Shown piece after piece: positions 22,757-34,369 of a DNA stretch of 64,000 nt. Source of the stretch: Whitmania pigra (lineage: Eukaryota; Annelida; Clitellata; Hirudinida; Haemopidae). Each line of letters opens with the position of its first letter. Within the stretch, counting starts at the first letter, position 1. The translations under genes and the position numbers were made by a program. The stretch is from contig JAJTWR010000284.1 of the NCBI GenBank assembly GCA_021613335.1, forward strand, positions 412,501 through 476,500, written 5' to 3'. The notes under the pieces were generated by a model. That model did no database searches, had not been told where the DNA came from, and was given only the letters and a program-made list of their open reading frames with translations.

Positions 22757-25700
22757 GGATGGTTTTGAAAGGAGACAATTGATATTGTAAATAAAAGAGT
22801 CAAATAATAAATAGTAAATTTTAATGAAACCGTGACTGATTGGATGCGTAATAAATCGATATTGCTTTGAATCTGATTTTCGAAGCCTTATAGCTTTATT
22901 ATGTTGATTATTATCGGATGTTTACGTGTTGATTGATGGACAATTGGACACGATGCGCCCTATCGCTTTCTCGACTGAAAAGATCGTAAATACAAAGAAT
23001 CTTGCTTAAATAAAAATTTAATGCTGTTAATATTCTGACTAGTTTTTTAGTCTAATTTTAATTTTTTTTAAGGTTAACCGCATTTAAATTTTATAATTGG
23101 CAAATAATTGCTTGAAAAACAAGAAAACCAGAATTATTTATTTATTTGTTGTAAAAACTTCACCAACAATCACCAATCTTCCACGGATGGCAGAATTAAA
23201 ACTAACGCATGTCTCGAGTATCTTAATTAACCTTCATTAATTTATTTTTTTTTTCTCGAAAAGTAAGTTTTTAATTGAGTTTTGCATTAAAGGGAGTCAT
23301 TTGAATAAAATTGAGTTTATTTCATAAAATCATTTCAAAAATGCGGCAAACATATTAAGAAATAAGAATTGCCTGAGCAAAGAATCAGTTATTCGCTAAA
23401 AAAATGTCAAAGAATGTTTGAATATATTGAGAATTCTCTAGAAAGTTTCTACAAATTGCCTAAAGAAGTCTAAATGCTGGTTGCTACTGAGTAAGAAATC
23501 AAGAAAAATAAGATTGAAACAAATTTGTGAAGATGTTTCGAAATTGTGGCAAAAATCGAATTTTCCAATTCTATTCAATCAAAGTGTAAGGAGAAAAGTC
23601 ACCGATGATACCCCCAACACTAAAAGTTGAAGAAACTTTCTTAAATTTATTTGACATAACCAAGCCTGATGGAATATGACTCTGTGCCCGCAGACGAGCA
23701 TTTGTCTTATTCGCAACTGCAGTGTATTGGTTATTTAAGATACTCCACAGAAAAACTAGCTTCCATCTACAAGAACATATAGAACTTGAATATGTATCAA
23801 GCATATTACAAAAGGCTGTCAGAAGGATCAGTTAACATGGACTAGCAAGAAGAAGGAGAAGAATAAGAAGATCTGGAGTGGTGAGATGACATGAAGTTTC
23901 TATATCAGTATTAACCGACAGATTCTTTAATCATTTCAAAATTTTTGAGAAAATGATCGAGGTGAGATTTCATGCATTTCCTGGCTCATCTAACGTTCGT
24001 TGGAAATCTAGAGCCACTTTTGCGAAGCTTTCACATATTCTTGTACTCGAGATTCGGGTTCTGCTATCGATGATGTATGTACTTTCATTTCTGGAACCTA
24101 GAGCAAAGTATGGTTTGATGACCAAGATTATGAAGTTTTGCAGCAGCAAGTTGAGAAAGCAACTGTCTGTTTGAAAGTACATTGGCTTATAAGACATTCA
24201 CCTCTAAATATACAGTATAGTTCATTAGTTCAGCGAGAGAGAATCATGAATGTATTACACGATTTTTATCCGCTGTGCCGGAGCAAACAGAAACTAAATT
24301 TGCGTTTTCCCTTGAGTAACAACTAACTTACAATAATTTAAGTACCACAGAAATTGCTAACTGGCTATTTATGTCGGTTTTTAATGTCTAACATACTTAC
24401 TGCTTTTTCATTTTATCCCTGCCAAATACTTATATGTTAAAGATTAAAGTTGTCTTGGCGGAACTAAACGAAGAGAAACGTCACCAGCATTCAAAATCTG
24501 CAGCAGCGACACCGACTGCCAGATGCATTACTGGTGGCGCCAGATATCATGCGAGAGAAATATGGTTTTAGGCGAAGAGTGTAGCAACTTCCCTGATGTG
24601 GCAGACGAGTTTTGAATTTTTTTAAGACTTTGTTGTCGAAGAAGCCTAATTTATCGCTGGTGCGAGTTTTTATTTGGGAAGATTACGTTGTATAAATGTC
24701 AGATATATAAATTTCAGTTGTAGTGATTTAGATATTTTCTTTTTTTTTATATTTCCTTTTATGTTCCTAGTTGATTCAATCTCCAATCGACTTGAAAATC
24801 ATTAAAATATTTTAATAAACGAAAGAAACTCTAAAACACCCCTGCTTAAAATCCATGCAAAATCTTAAATAACCACTTATTAACTTCACGTAATCTTGAG
24901 TTTTTAGAATTCGAGTGGAATTTTTTCGATGCCCACGTATTGGGCAGTAAAACGAAACAAATTGGAACACTAGAATAAGACCCAACGGATATTGTAATTA
25001 TTTTTATTAGTTTATATTATCTGATTTTTATCTATTATTTAGTTATTTATTTTTAACAATTCGAACGTACTTGCTTAATATAATTAATCATCAATTATTA
25101 TATGTATACTAAATAGATTAATCGATAATTGTATTTTCGGAAATCAATGCACGAAAAGGCGCAAAGATGATCTAAATTATTTTAACAAATCTAAATTCAT
25201 TTTAATTGATTCTATTTTCAAAACTTTTAAAATGCCGAATGAAAAAAAATTGAAATAAAAAAACAATTCGATCGTTGAAGGGAATTTATGAATAAATTCA
25301 TTTACTTTTTTCTTATATTTTCAAAATGACTGGGAGGGCCATGGCCCTTGCTCCTGCCTAAGCCCAGTTGCCTCCAGAGGCTAACTTTTTCGTTACTCCA
25401 AAACATATTGTAAGAAATTGTATTATAATGTGACATTTACAACTTGTAAAAATAAAAAATTTGAACCCTGAAATAATTTTCTGGCTACGGCCCTGTTTGT
25501 AATCCTAAATACTATCGCATTACAAAATCATCCAAAGATGCATCAAACTTAAAAAATTATGAAAATATTATGATGCATTAATTGCATAAATTAGTGTCGG
25601 TTTGGATTAAGAAAGAACAAGAACTGAAACTGTTGCAATGATTAGAAACTCAAATAATATTAGAAAATAAATAATTTAAAAGCACGACAATATGTTTCGT

Positions 25701-26217
25701 ATTTTCTTATTTAAAAGTATTATTAGAAATCTTGCAAGTTGTGGGATGTGCGTAAAATCATCTTATCAACTGCTACCGAGCTTTTATAATCCTCACAAAG
25801 CCACGAAATTGTTTATTTATTGCGTATTATTTTTGTGTGCTAAAGATTTAATATTATTTAAATATTATTATTATTATTATTTAGTTTAATTTTATAATTA
25901 TCAGAAAAATAACACCATTCACAACTTGCGCGATGATAAATTAATTAAAAAATTAAAATTAAATTAATTTGTATAAATAATATTCAGAATCTTTTATTTA
26001 CGACTCGAGTGGGACGTTAACAATATGTTAAGTATCCTTTCCCAAGCTGACCACTCGTCACTCGTAGGGGTAATAAGTTATTGTTTTGCATTCTTACAGA
26101 CTTAATTATTCTTCTACATTTACCTTCCCTCTATATCCGATTATTCTTCAGACGATTATTACAAATAATCGAGACTAAACGAGAACAACCGCCAAATACT
26201 TCAGGAAAAAATCTAAG
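22757..26217. other. Intergenic, 3.5 kb
   Basis: Upstream of both IPO13-like (minus) and XPB (plus), so it must hold both promoters. Short overlapping frames at 23571-24330 on both strands resemble nothing I recognise. One probable transposon remnant at 25325-25495 is listed separately. The sequence just before XPB is AT-rich without an obvious TATA box. Confidence 0.5.
25325..25495. mobile_element. Possible hAT-like non-autonomous remnant
   Basis: Minus-strand text starting at about 25490 reads CAGGGCCGTAGCCAG followed by an A/T-rich run, which looks like the terminal sequence of many hAT elements. At the opposite side there is GGGAGGGCCATGGCCC, a GC-rich block of the kind found near such ends. 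I do not see a clean 8-bp target duplication or a matching left terminus, so this is a weak call. Confidence 0.3.
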
Positions 26218-28659
26218 ATGTTCAAAAGAAGTTCGAAGCGGGATGAATTCCACCCTGCAAAAAGGTTCAAAAGACACGATGGCTATCCGCAACCAGTGAC
26301 TAATGATGAGTGTGACGTCAGTTTACCTAAAGCTGCAAGCTTGAAACTCCAGGAAAATGCGTCGCAAAAAGACTTCAGTAAAACGCTTTTGAACAAACCT
26401 GACCACCTAAAGAGACCCCTCATTGTGCTGCCGAGTGGACTCATTCACGTTGAAGCCTTCTCGCCGATGTACGCAAGGGCAGAAGACTTTCTGGTGGCTA
26501 TAGCAGAGCCAATATCGAGACAGCGATTTTGTCAGCAGTACAAAATGACCGCTTACTCGCTCTACGCCGCCGCTTCGACTGGCATTTCTACCGAGCAAAT
26601 CATCAGAGTTCTTGACACTTTCTGCAAGACAAACCTTCCCGAAGAAATCATCTCCTTCATCAAGGAATGTACCAACTCCTACGGAAAACTGAATGTCGTT
26701 CTGAGGAACAGTAAGTATTTCCTTGAATCGTCCATGCCCGAAGTTATGCAAAACCTCCTGAGAGATTCTTCGATCAGAAGCTGCATGAAAAATCAATCGG
26801 ATGCTTTGATGTCGATTTCGAGCGTCCATCAAGAGTCTCAAAACGACGGACCAATAAACGACTTGTCGGACATTTATAGAAACTTGGATGAGGACGACGA
26901 AGACGATGACATGAATAAGGCTATCAGAAGAAGGCCCATTGTCAGTTTTGAAGTTGCACCTGGAAAACTGGAATTGCTTCAGAAGAGATGCATGGACCTT
27001 GGATTCAACCCTCTTGCAGAATATGATTTTAGAAACGATTCGACCAATCGCGATATTGAAATGACTTTGAAACCAAACGCTATATTGAGGCCATATCAGG
27101 AGAAGTCATTGAGGAGAATGTTTGGCAGTGGGAGAGCCAGATCGGGAGTTATTGTTCTGCCTTGTGGTGCCGGAAAGACCCTGACAGGTGTGTCTGCTGC
27201 GTGTACAATCAAGAAAAAATGTCTTGTACTTTGTACTTCTAGCGTGGCTGTTGAGCAATGGAAAAACCAGTTCCTATTGTGGACAACTGCTACCGATAAA
27301 ATGGTTTGTCGATTCACATCGGATGCTAAAGACGACCCGATGAGTTCTTCTATCTGCATCAGCACCTATTCAATGATAACGCACAGCACCAAAAGGTCAG
27401 CAGAGGCAGAGAAAGTAATGAAATGGCTCAACAGTGTCGAGTGGGGACTCATGATTCTGGATGAGGTACAGTTTGTTCCCGCAAAAATCTTTAGAAAAGT
27501 AATATCAAACGTACATGCCCACTGCAAGCTGGGCTTGACTGCCACACTGGTGAGAGAGGACGACAAAATTACGGACTTGAACTTCCTCATCGGCCCAAAG
27601 CTGTACGAGGCCAACTGGCTTCAGTTGCAGGACAAGGGTTACATTGCAAAAGTCAGATGCTGTGAAGTCGCATGTGAAATGGATCCGACATTTTTCCGTA
27701 AATACTTGTCATCAGAGGCCAGGGAGAGAACCGTTTTGCTGGTGATGAATCCGAACAAATTTCGTACATGCCAGTTCCTGATCGAGTACCACGAACGGCG
27801 AAACGACAAGATCATAGTATTTGCCGACAATTTGTTTTCCCTCAAAACCTATGCGAGAGGCCTTCAAAGACCATTTTTGTGTGGAGCAACGTCCCAGGAT
27901 GAAAGGATGCAGATCTTGAATAACTTCAAGAATAATCCGAAAATAAAGACAATATTTGTCTCGAAAATCGCAGATAACTCTTTCGATTTGCCAGATGCGA
28001 ATGTACTCATTCAACTTTCATCTCTTGGGGGTTCCAGGAGACAGGAGGCCCAACGTTTAGGAAGAATTCTGAGGGCAAAGAAAAACTCTTACAATGAAGA
28101 ATATAACGCATTCTTCTATACTCTTGTCTCCCAGGATACAAACGAGAAATATTTTGCTCAGAAGAGACAAAGTTTTCTTGTCCAGCAGGGTTACAGCTAT
28201 TTGTTTATTAAGCATCTGGATGGCATGGACAGGGCAAATTTGTCACTGTCAACAAACGAAGAAAGAGAGAATTTGCTGAAGGAAATCATGCAAGCATCAC
28301 CAGATGATTTGATGGGTGAAGAAGATGAAGACATCAAGTTTTCATCAAAACCCCTTTTTAAGAAAGCAGCAGTCCAGCCAAGCAATTCAAATCCTGAAAA
28401 ACAGCATTTCCAAGCCTCCTCCTCTGAGCGTTTACAATCAACATCCGCTGTCCCGTCCACCAATTGTCATCCTAATTCTTCAACTACTCAACCTTCAAAA
28501 TCCCTATCAACATCCGATGGAAAATCTGAAACAAGTTTACCAAAGCCTGTTGACATAGCACAAATAGCCTCTATGGCCATGCGCAAGCCTGAAGTGAAGA
28601 AGCCACGTGCTGCCAAACCCAAAGACAAACGCCATCTTTTATTTAAAAAGTTTAGATGA
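26218..28659 (+). CDS. ERCC3: XPB/ERCC3 DNA helicase of TFIIH, single exon
   Basis: XPB is the 3'-5' translocase of TFIIH that opens promoters and damaged DNA. One intact frame of 813 aa (human 782). The N-terminal domain is clear ([49 protein letters not shown]). An acidic patch lies near residue 223 (DEDDEDDD). Motif I is CGAGKT with Lys320. Motif II is DEVQ at 415-418, where XPB proteins normally have DEVH. The RED motif is R446-E447-D448 ([10 protein letters not shown]). Motif VI is QRLGRILR at 612-619. [13 protein letters not shown] matches the C-terminal family block. The tail from about 690 is Ser/Pro/Lys-rich and ends in a basic run ([10 protein letters not shown]), a likely nuclear signal. 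Absence of introns leaves open whether it is the main gene or an old retrocopy. Confidence 0.9.
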   Translation: MFKRSSKRDEFHPAKRFKRHDGYPQPVTNDECDVSLPKAASLKLQENASQKDFSKTLLNKPDHLKRPLIVLPSGLIHVEAFSPMYARAEDFLVAIAEPISRQRFCQQYKMTAYSLYAAASTGISTEQIIRVLDTFCKTNLPEEIISFIKECTNSYGKLNVVLRNSKYFLESSMPEVMQNLLRDSSIRSCMKNQSDALMSISSVHQESQNDGPINDLSDIYRNLDEDDEDDDMNKAIRRRPIVSFEVAPGKLELLQKRCMDLGFNPLAEYDFRNDSTNRDIEMTLKPNAILRPYQEKSLRRMFGSGRARSGVIVLPCGAGKTLTGVSAACTIKKKCLVLCTSSVAVEQWKNQFLLWTTATDKMVCRFTSDAKDDPMSSSICISTYSMITHSTKRSAEAEKVMKWLNSVEWGLMILDEVQFVPAKIFRKVISNVHAHCKLGLTATLVREDDKITDLNFLIGPKLYEANWLQLQDKGYIAKVRCCEVACEMDPTFFRKYLSSEARERTVLLVMNPNKFRTCQFLIEYHERRNDKIIVFADNLFSLKTYARGLQRPFLCGATSQDERMQILNNFKNNPKIKTIFVSKIADNSFDLPDANVLIQLSSLGGSRRQEAQRLGRILRAKKNSYNEEYNAFFYTLVSQDTNEKYFAQKRQSFLVQQGYSYLFIKHLDGMDRANLSLSTNEERENLLKEIMQASPDDLMGEEDEDIKFSSKPLFKKAAVQPSNSNPEKQHFQASSSERLQSTSAVPSTNCHPNSSTTQPSKSLSTSDGKSETSLPKPVDIAQIASMAMRKPEVKKPRAAKPKDKRHLLFKKFR

Positions 28660-30372
28660 TTTCGCTCATATTTTACTTGGAAAGTAATATGATAACAGAT
28701 TAAAATATTTATTAATTTCAGAATTATGTACAATTATTATTATTGACTTGGTATTCATTTCCATGTAATTTTCAAGCAGTTCAGTGCCTCTCAGTTAATA
28801 ATGTCATACCAATAATATTCTAGTTCCATTGTAAATGCATAGTAACCATTAAAACAAAAATTCTCATTTGAAAGCGTTATATGTTTTTTAACGATATTTT
28901 CTGATGCTCTCATGTAAAATATTGATATGGTTCACTTTCTTATCGAAGCGAAAGCTTGTTTTTATGTGTTCAATTCGTAATTCTTCTCAAACGATAAGAT
29001 AATTAATTGCTAAATATATATCAAAAAAACCTTTGTAAGTATTTTTTCCTATATTGCGAACACAAAGATCGCTCTTAAAATTCCCCATTTAAGGAAAGGT
29101 TTGCTGCTCCCGAATTTGTGAAACATTGAAGCACTGCATCGTCGACATCTTTTTGCTCAGCCATTCTACGTTTTTTTTGCTAGATTAAAGACAGACTTCG
29201 CATACATTTGCTTTACCACATCGGCCTTCTCTTTTCATTCTGAAATGGTGTTTGCTGGAATGCCATGCTGACGACAAAACTCCTTCGGTTTTGTTCTAGC
29301 TGCAGTATGATTTCATACTTTGTCTCTATTGACTTCCAGAACAAAAAAAAAACAAATAATTAAAAAGAAAATAGCTAGAGCGAACCCCTCAGACAAAATT
29401 ATTTATTCAACTATATTTCGCAAGACACCTCTAGGCCTGCAAAATTAAGGTTCTCATAAACTTTTGAAAATCTGATAATAAATAAAATGCTTTCTGTGGG
29501 TGCTGAATTATGTCTCCAGTTGTTTTTTTTTATAATCCTAAGGAGTTGAAAAATAAACAAAAAACAGTATCTTTTTTGAAATTTATTTATTGGCATATAC
29601 CATTGTCTTGTATAAGTAAAGTATTGTAATAAACGGGAGTCCGCAAACTTGTAAGTTAATTGTTAAGTATTTTGAGCGATTAATCGAACTGATTAATTCT
29701 TAAGTGTTTATAGGGTCGGGTACGTGAGATTTGGGGGATCTGATGTTGAGTTGTGGAATTCAGGAATATGAAGTATTTTTTTTTTATCTTTTTGCTATTT
29801 GTGGGATTGTTTATGGGACAATGTTTAGGGAAAGAATATAGGGACATCGCCTATGAAAAAGATACAAAATATAACCATGAAAATAATTAAATCTACATTT
29901 GCAGTATAAGCTTAATAATTATTGTTAGGTTATAACAATATTATTTATCATATTTTGACACTTTGACAAAATTTTCCGAATGCTCGTGAAACTACTCCCG
30001 ATTTTTTTGTGTGATGAATCATGATAATCACTCTCAGAGATGTCATTTCAGCTTTCTCTAAAAGGCTAAAATGCCTTGTCGCTCAACTTGATATTACCAT
30101 TCTACTTTGATTCTAAGTCAAAATTCGGGGTGGAGGGGCAGACCCTGGCACAATATTAGGAGATGACCTTTTTTGCGTCTGAAGATAACGGTTAAATAGA
30201 GCCAACACACTATAGGGCCTAAAACTCCTTTTGAGAAAACACATTCTATGGCAAAACTACGTTAATAGACAATTTTTATATCAATTTTAACTCAATATCC
30301 AAAAACCTAAGAAATACATGAGTTAAACAAAAAGATTCTCCACCTTGTAGACTTGTTTAATTTAACGAGATA
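28660..30372. other. Intergenic with a transposase fossil
   Basis: Downstream of XPB and downstream of the minus-strand two-domain Ly6 gene. Apart from the pogo/Tigger fossil at 29060-29345, I see no gene and no strong AATAAA for XPB. Confidence 0.5.
29060..29345 (-). pseudogene. pogo/Tigger (CENP-B-like) transposase fossil
   Basis: Minus-strand frames, with at least one frameshift and several stops, read in order: IETKYEIILQLEQN, then CRQHGIPANTISE, then KADVVKQMYAKS, then KDVDDAVLQCFTN followed by NLSLNGEF. This order matches the CENP-B-type N-terminal helix-turn-helix and the second HTH (xxVDxALLxWFxxARxxN) of Tc1/pogo/Tigger transposases and their domesticated relatives. No catalytic DDE region is visible nearby, so only the DNA-binding end survives. 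Confidence 0.6.
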
Positions 30373-32152
30373 TCACAAGTTAAGTATTAAATAAAAAACA
30401 AAACCAGTGATAATCAAAACTTTGTTCCATTTCCTTTCACTGGCAGAATCCTCAACTTCCGTGTCTCCAAAATCAAAATACGAATCAGCTTCGTAAGGGT
30501 TGTTATGATTCACAGACTTACCGTTACAATAATCTTTTTTACATATGTTTAGCCAAACGTAGTTGTAAACCTTTTCGTTGAATTCCTTCTGGAAAAGATG
30601 AATGATGATTCCATCTTCGCTGTAGTTTGAAGTTGGACAAGTTCTAAAAACTTCGTATGGTCCTGTTAAAACAATTTAAAGAAAATTAAAAGTTATTTCT
30701 AAGTTAATCGAATAGCCGAAATGAAAGCCTTCACCTCAAAGTACAAGTATTGAAGAAATCAAAAAACGTTTTCTTAATAATATTTATCATCAAAATTAGA
30801 CATTTTGGAGTAGGAGGAGACCTTTGTTTTTTTTTTACGGTTTTACTTTTATGTGCATGAAGCCCTACCCTGCGAAACACTTGACCAAATTCAAGAGAAA
30901 TTATAGGAGAGAGTTTGGCTTCCCACTCCGAAAAGGACTGAAACGACATCTTTGAACAAATTAATTCCAACCGTTAAAAGGCAATCCAGCCGCTGTCAGG
31001 CATCCAAAGGAACATTTATTAGTGCTATTTGTTGGAGTCCTGCAGTTGACACAAGAATAGCATGTAAAATTCGGTATATCAATAGTGTCGTTGTTGCACA
31101 TGTCTTCAAAGCAGGTTTTGACATTGACGTCGGTGTACTCAACCCCATTGAGGGTTCGCTTGTTAATGCTAAACCAGTCATAAAAATCTTCCTGCACGGA
31201 TGTGCAGGACCTCACCATTTGGAATTTATCTATAATCAGAATAAATGTAACGTAACTTAATATTCATCTAAAACAATAATTAAAAATTATTAATATACTT
31301 TTTATGTAGAGCATTTACTTGCAAACTATTACAAACAAATTGATATTCGTTAATGAGAAATTTTTTCTAACTCCAATTCTTTTAAACAACCAATCTAAAA
31401 AACTTGTTATAATCAAATCTACTTTCAAATAAATTCAGTAACTGCAAGTAAATAATAGATTTTAGTCCTCCTATCCAGCACATATAATAATAATAATAAT
31501 AATAATAATTAATTTATAAAGCGTAGCGTCAGAGGCATAGACATATAAAGAAATCGTTGCACCAAATGTTTGAGTGTGGTCAATGTAATGTCATTACTGT
31601 AACCTAGTAAAATAACGCGTTACTTCTACTTTGTTACCTAACAACACTGACCATCAGCCAAGTTCAACCTAATGATCTGAGGTGACCTTTTTGGCTTCTC
31701 ACAAAAGGTCAGAAGGGCCGTGCATGAAACGTTAACACCATCTCTGATCTATTTGATATGCCGCCTTGACTGATATTCACTTAAGGTATTAAAATCCTGA
31801 TTTCCCAAACTTAATAAAAAATAAACAATAATGGTATTTTTACCGCAAGCACTTTTTCTTAAATCACCTTGTTTTATTTAATATTTACGTTTACAAGATT
31901 TAAGATTATTTTTAGATTATTATCCTCTCTTTACATATTTTAAATGGACATAATTTTCAAAATCTTAAATAAAGGATTACTTTTTGTATAGCCAGTGGCT
32001 ATGATACACTTCAATTCAGTTGCAGGACAATCAACGAGGTTAGTTGGTTCTGAACAATCGGTGCAATTGTAGCATTTCAGAGCCTCAGATGAGTGTTTTC
32101 CAAAGTTGATGAAAATGGCCAAGGTAACGATCCCGTATATCAAGAATTTCAT
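30373..32152 (-). CDS. Two-domain Ly6/three-finger protein (Ly6-2), 3 exons
   Basis: Exons (minus): 32152-31981, 31229-30972, 30662-30373; phases agree, 239 aa. A signal peptide (about residues 1-24) precedes LKCYNCTDC, and the first domain ends CFEDMCNND. A second domain starts FTCYSCVNC and ends ICKKDYCNG. So two tandem three-finger domains are followed by a short acidic linker and a hydrophobic C-terminus (VLIITGFVFYLILNL), consistent with GPI or membrane anchoring. Exon 2 ends shortly after the second domain begins, so the domain and exon borders do not coincide. An acceptor-like TTTTAG lies directly before the ATG, suggesting a 5' UTR intron. Ligand unknown. Confidence 0.8.
31485..31537 (-). 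mobile_element. LINE/SINE 3'-tail remnant
   Basis: On the minus strand it reads GCCTCTGACGCTACGC, then TTTATAAATTAA, then about nine ATT repeats. This is the terminal part shared by the LINE at 53511 and the SINEs, with the LINE-type (TTA)n end. Nothing of the body is present, so it looks like a severely 5'-truncated insertion in intron 1 of the two-domain Ly6 gene. Confidence 0.7.
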
Positions 32153-32970
32153 TCTAAAATTTTATTTTTAAACGTAAATTGTGGCTTTATATTTCTTATT
32201 TGTCTTTATCATTGAAAAATCATGAAAATAAAGTTGCTAAAATAGACTACATAGTTTTCAGGCATTTTTTAAGTATAATTCAAATGTTAATAACAAAAGG
32301 TTTATGGCAAAGACGAATATGGTTAAATATTTGTGGTTTAATTATAACAAATATCTTTATTTAGTAAACTATATATAGAATTGCCTCGAATAAAATTGAG
32401 AGAACATATTAACCAACTTTTAAATCAAAATTAAAGCCTCCTTTTAAATATTTACCAAAACGTTGCTACGACTCGAAAACAAAACACGTCGACAAATTTT
32501 AAGCAAACGCTAGAATAACTTCGATTATTAAGTAGAATATTTAAGTGACAAACCTTGTGTTGACAAAAACCATTAGGCAGTATAATCAGATGGCAATAGC
32601 GGCCAACGCCAAACAATAGTAAAATAGAAGCTGTGAAAAGATATGAAAGAATAGTCTACAATTGGTTCCAAACTTATACCATGCTATCCAAAATAATCTG
32701 TCTTAAGTTTAAGACTCATAGAAAGCAACAGATTCATTAAATTTATTTAAATTATTTATTAGAATAACAAATATTACTTCTGTTAATTTATTTTAATTGT
32801 ATAACACCGTAGAACCAATGATAACATTTAAATGTAATTTTGATTTACTTAGAAATAGTAGCAACGATAGCATTTTCGATTTGTGTAATAAACTTTAGAG
32901 TAAATTTTTTTTTTATTTATTCAGATATAATTTTTATTGACATTTTTGGTATGACCTTGAAAAGCATGAA
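32153..32970. other. Intergenic between divergent Ly6 genes
   Basis: No gene. It is the common upstream region of Ly6-2 (minus) and Ly6-3 (plus). Its right end holds a TTTATTTATTCAG acceptor-like sequence about 47 bases before the Ly6-3 start, so that gene may have an upstream untranslated exon. Confidence 0.5.
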
Positions 32971-33010
32971 ATGTCAACAATTTCAATCATTTTCTGTGTT
33001 AGAGTTTTAA
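32951..33010 (+). promoter_or_regulatory. Upstream ORF overlapping the Ly6-3 start
   Basis: An ATG 20 bases before the main ATG opens a 19-codon frame (MTLKSMKCQ...) that overlaps the main coding start out of frame. The same arrangement, with the same 20-base spacing and similar residues, precedes the paralog Ly6-4. It may reduce translation of the main frame. Confidence 0.45.
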
Positions 33011-33598
33011 TGGGCTTAAAATTGGCGTCTGCTCTTATATGCTACGATTGCGTTGGTTGCAGCGTTGCCACAAGATCAAAAAAATGTAACCACGAAGAAA
33101 AGGCTTGCGTTTATGGTCTCTTGGAACTTCCCAATGGCAAGCTAACTTTATTGATTTGTTTGTTATGGTTTTTTGGTTGTAAAGTGTTCGAGATTGGTGT
33201 CCAGCATTATTATTATTATTGTTGTTATTATTATTATTATGCTGCACCACGTTATCCCTCCTCGAATATCAAATATCTCCAGAAGGAATAAAATATATTT
33301 TTGCAAATCAATGTCACATTACTACTTAATACTTACAGGCACTAAGACAGTAGTTCGAAAATGTTACGGGATCCATCCGTCCAAATGTTTTACCTCAACT
33401 ATCCACGAAACCATAGTCGTCTGCTCCTGTCCGACTGACTTCTGCAACGACAAAGAGTTTCCTTTTCCTGATGATGAACCACATGACATTGAATCTTATT
33501 TGGAATCTCACCAGCGGGGTTTATACAAAACATCTCTCTATCTTATCTTCGCGTTAATCATTTTACACTTTTTTATGAAGTCTTCGTTTGTAAATTGA
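32971..33598 (+). CDS. Ly6/three-finger protein (Ly6-3), 2 exons, GC-AG intron
   Basis: Exons 32971-33136 and 33339-33598; 141 aa. A signal peptide (about 1-21) precedes LICYDCVGC, and the domain ends VVCSCPTDFCND. The C-terminus is hydrophobic (LYLIFALIILHFF). The only junction that keeps the frame and joins LPN-G-TKTVVRKC is a GC donor (AATG|GCAAGC) with a TTACAG acceptor; no GT donor works. The intron contains a TTA/TTG microsatellite at 33208-33240. Exon 2 is nearly identical at the protein level to Ly6-4 (KCYG-HPSKCFTSTI), so the two arose by tandem duplication. Confidence 0.85.
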
Positions 33599-34353
33599 AA
33601 AAAACATCGTAATAAAATATGAAGTTAAATTATTTAATTTGAAATGAATGTGGTCGAATAATTATAGGGTATCGTCATAGTCATTGTCAATGTTAAGTAT
33701 CAAAAATAAAAATGTTTATGAAAGCGCTTATAATGAAAGATTTAATTTAATTTCTTTAAGTTATCCCCTGTAATTTGCTTTGCTAAAATCCATCATGGAT
33801 TTTGAGATCAAAGACAGTATTGGTAAATGTTGATGGCGAAGATAATATAATATCATTCAAATCCTCTATCGAGAAATCATTTTATACAAACTGGGTATTG
33901 TCAAAAAACTAAAATAAAATAAAATGTAAAATAAAAACTAGAACTTCTTGTTTATGTGTTTACTGAATCGTTGCTACGCCCCAAGAACAAAACATTTCGA
34001 CAACGTTTGAAACAAAACATTAAAATATCTTGGAATGTTAGATCAAACATTCAAATAAAAATATAGTCAAACATCAAATAATGGAAAGATGGTAAAAGAC
34101 ATGAAAAGATAAAATTATCACGCTCTCGAACGAAAACCAAGCTAGCGAAAGTAACAAATTGTTTAGCATTAAAGTCTAAATTAGTAACTATGATTAAATA
34201 ACTTAAGAAAGTAGTTACAACGATAAAATACAATTTTATGTAACAAATATGATTATAGTGGGTATAGCCTTATCATTCCTAAATATTTTAAAAAAGATAT
34301 CAAGTTACTTTTTTTTTTAATAGAGATTTTGAGATGATCTTGAGAAGCGTGAA
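33599..34353. other. Spacer between tandem Ly6 paralogs
   Basis: AT-rich, no gene. The last roughly 45 bases, including the upstream ATG, resemble the region before Ly6-3, so the duplication included some 5' flank. Confidence 0.5.
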
Positions 34354-34369
34354 ATGTCAACTATTTTAA
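34334..34369 (+). promoter_or_regulatory. Upstream ORF overlapping the Ly6-4 start
   Basis: An ATG exactly 20 bases before the main ATG opens an 11-codon frame (MILRSVKCQLF, then stop) overlapping the main start, the counterpart of the upstream frame of Ly6-3. Confidence 0.45.

Noticed and set aside
23571..24330. Cluster of short frames on both strands, considered as a transposase relic
   Set aside because: I could not find an ordered set of motifs from any transposase family.
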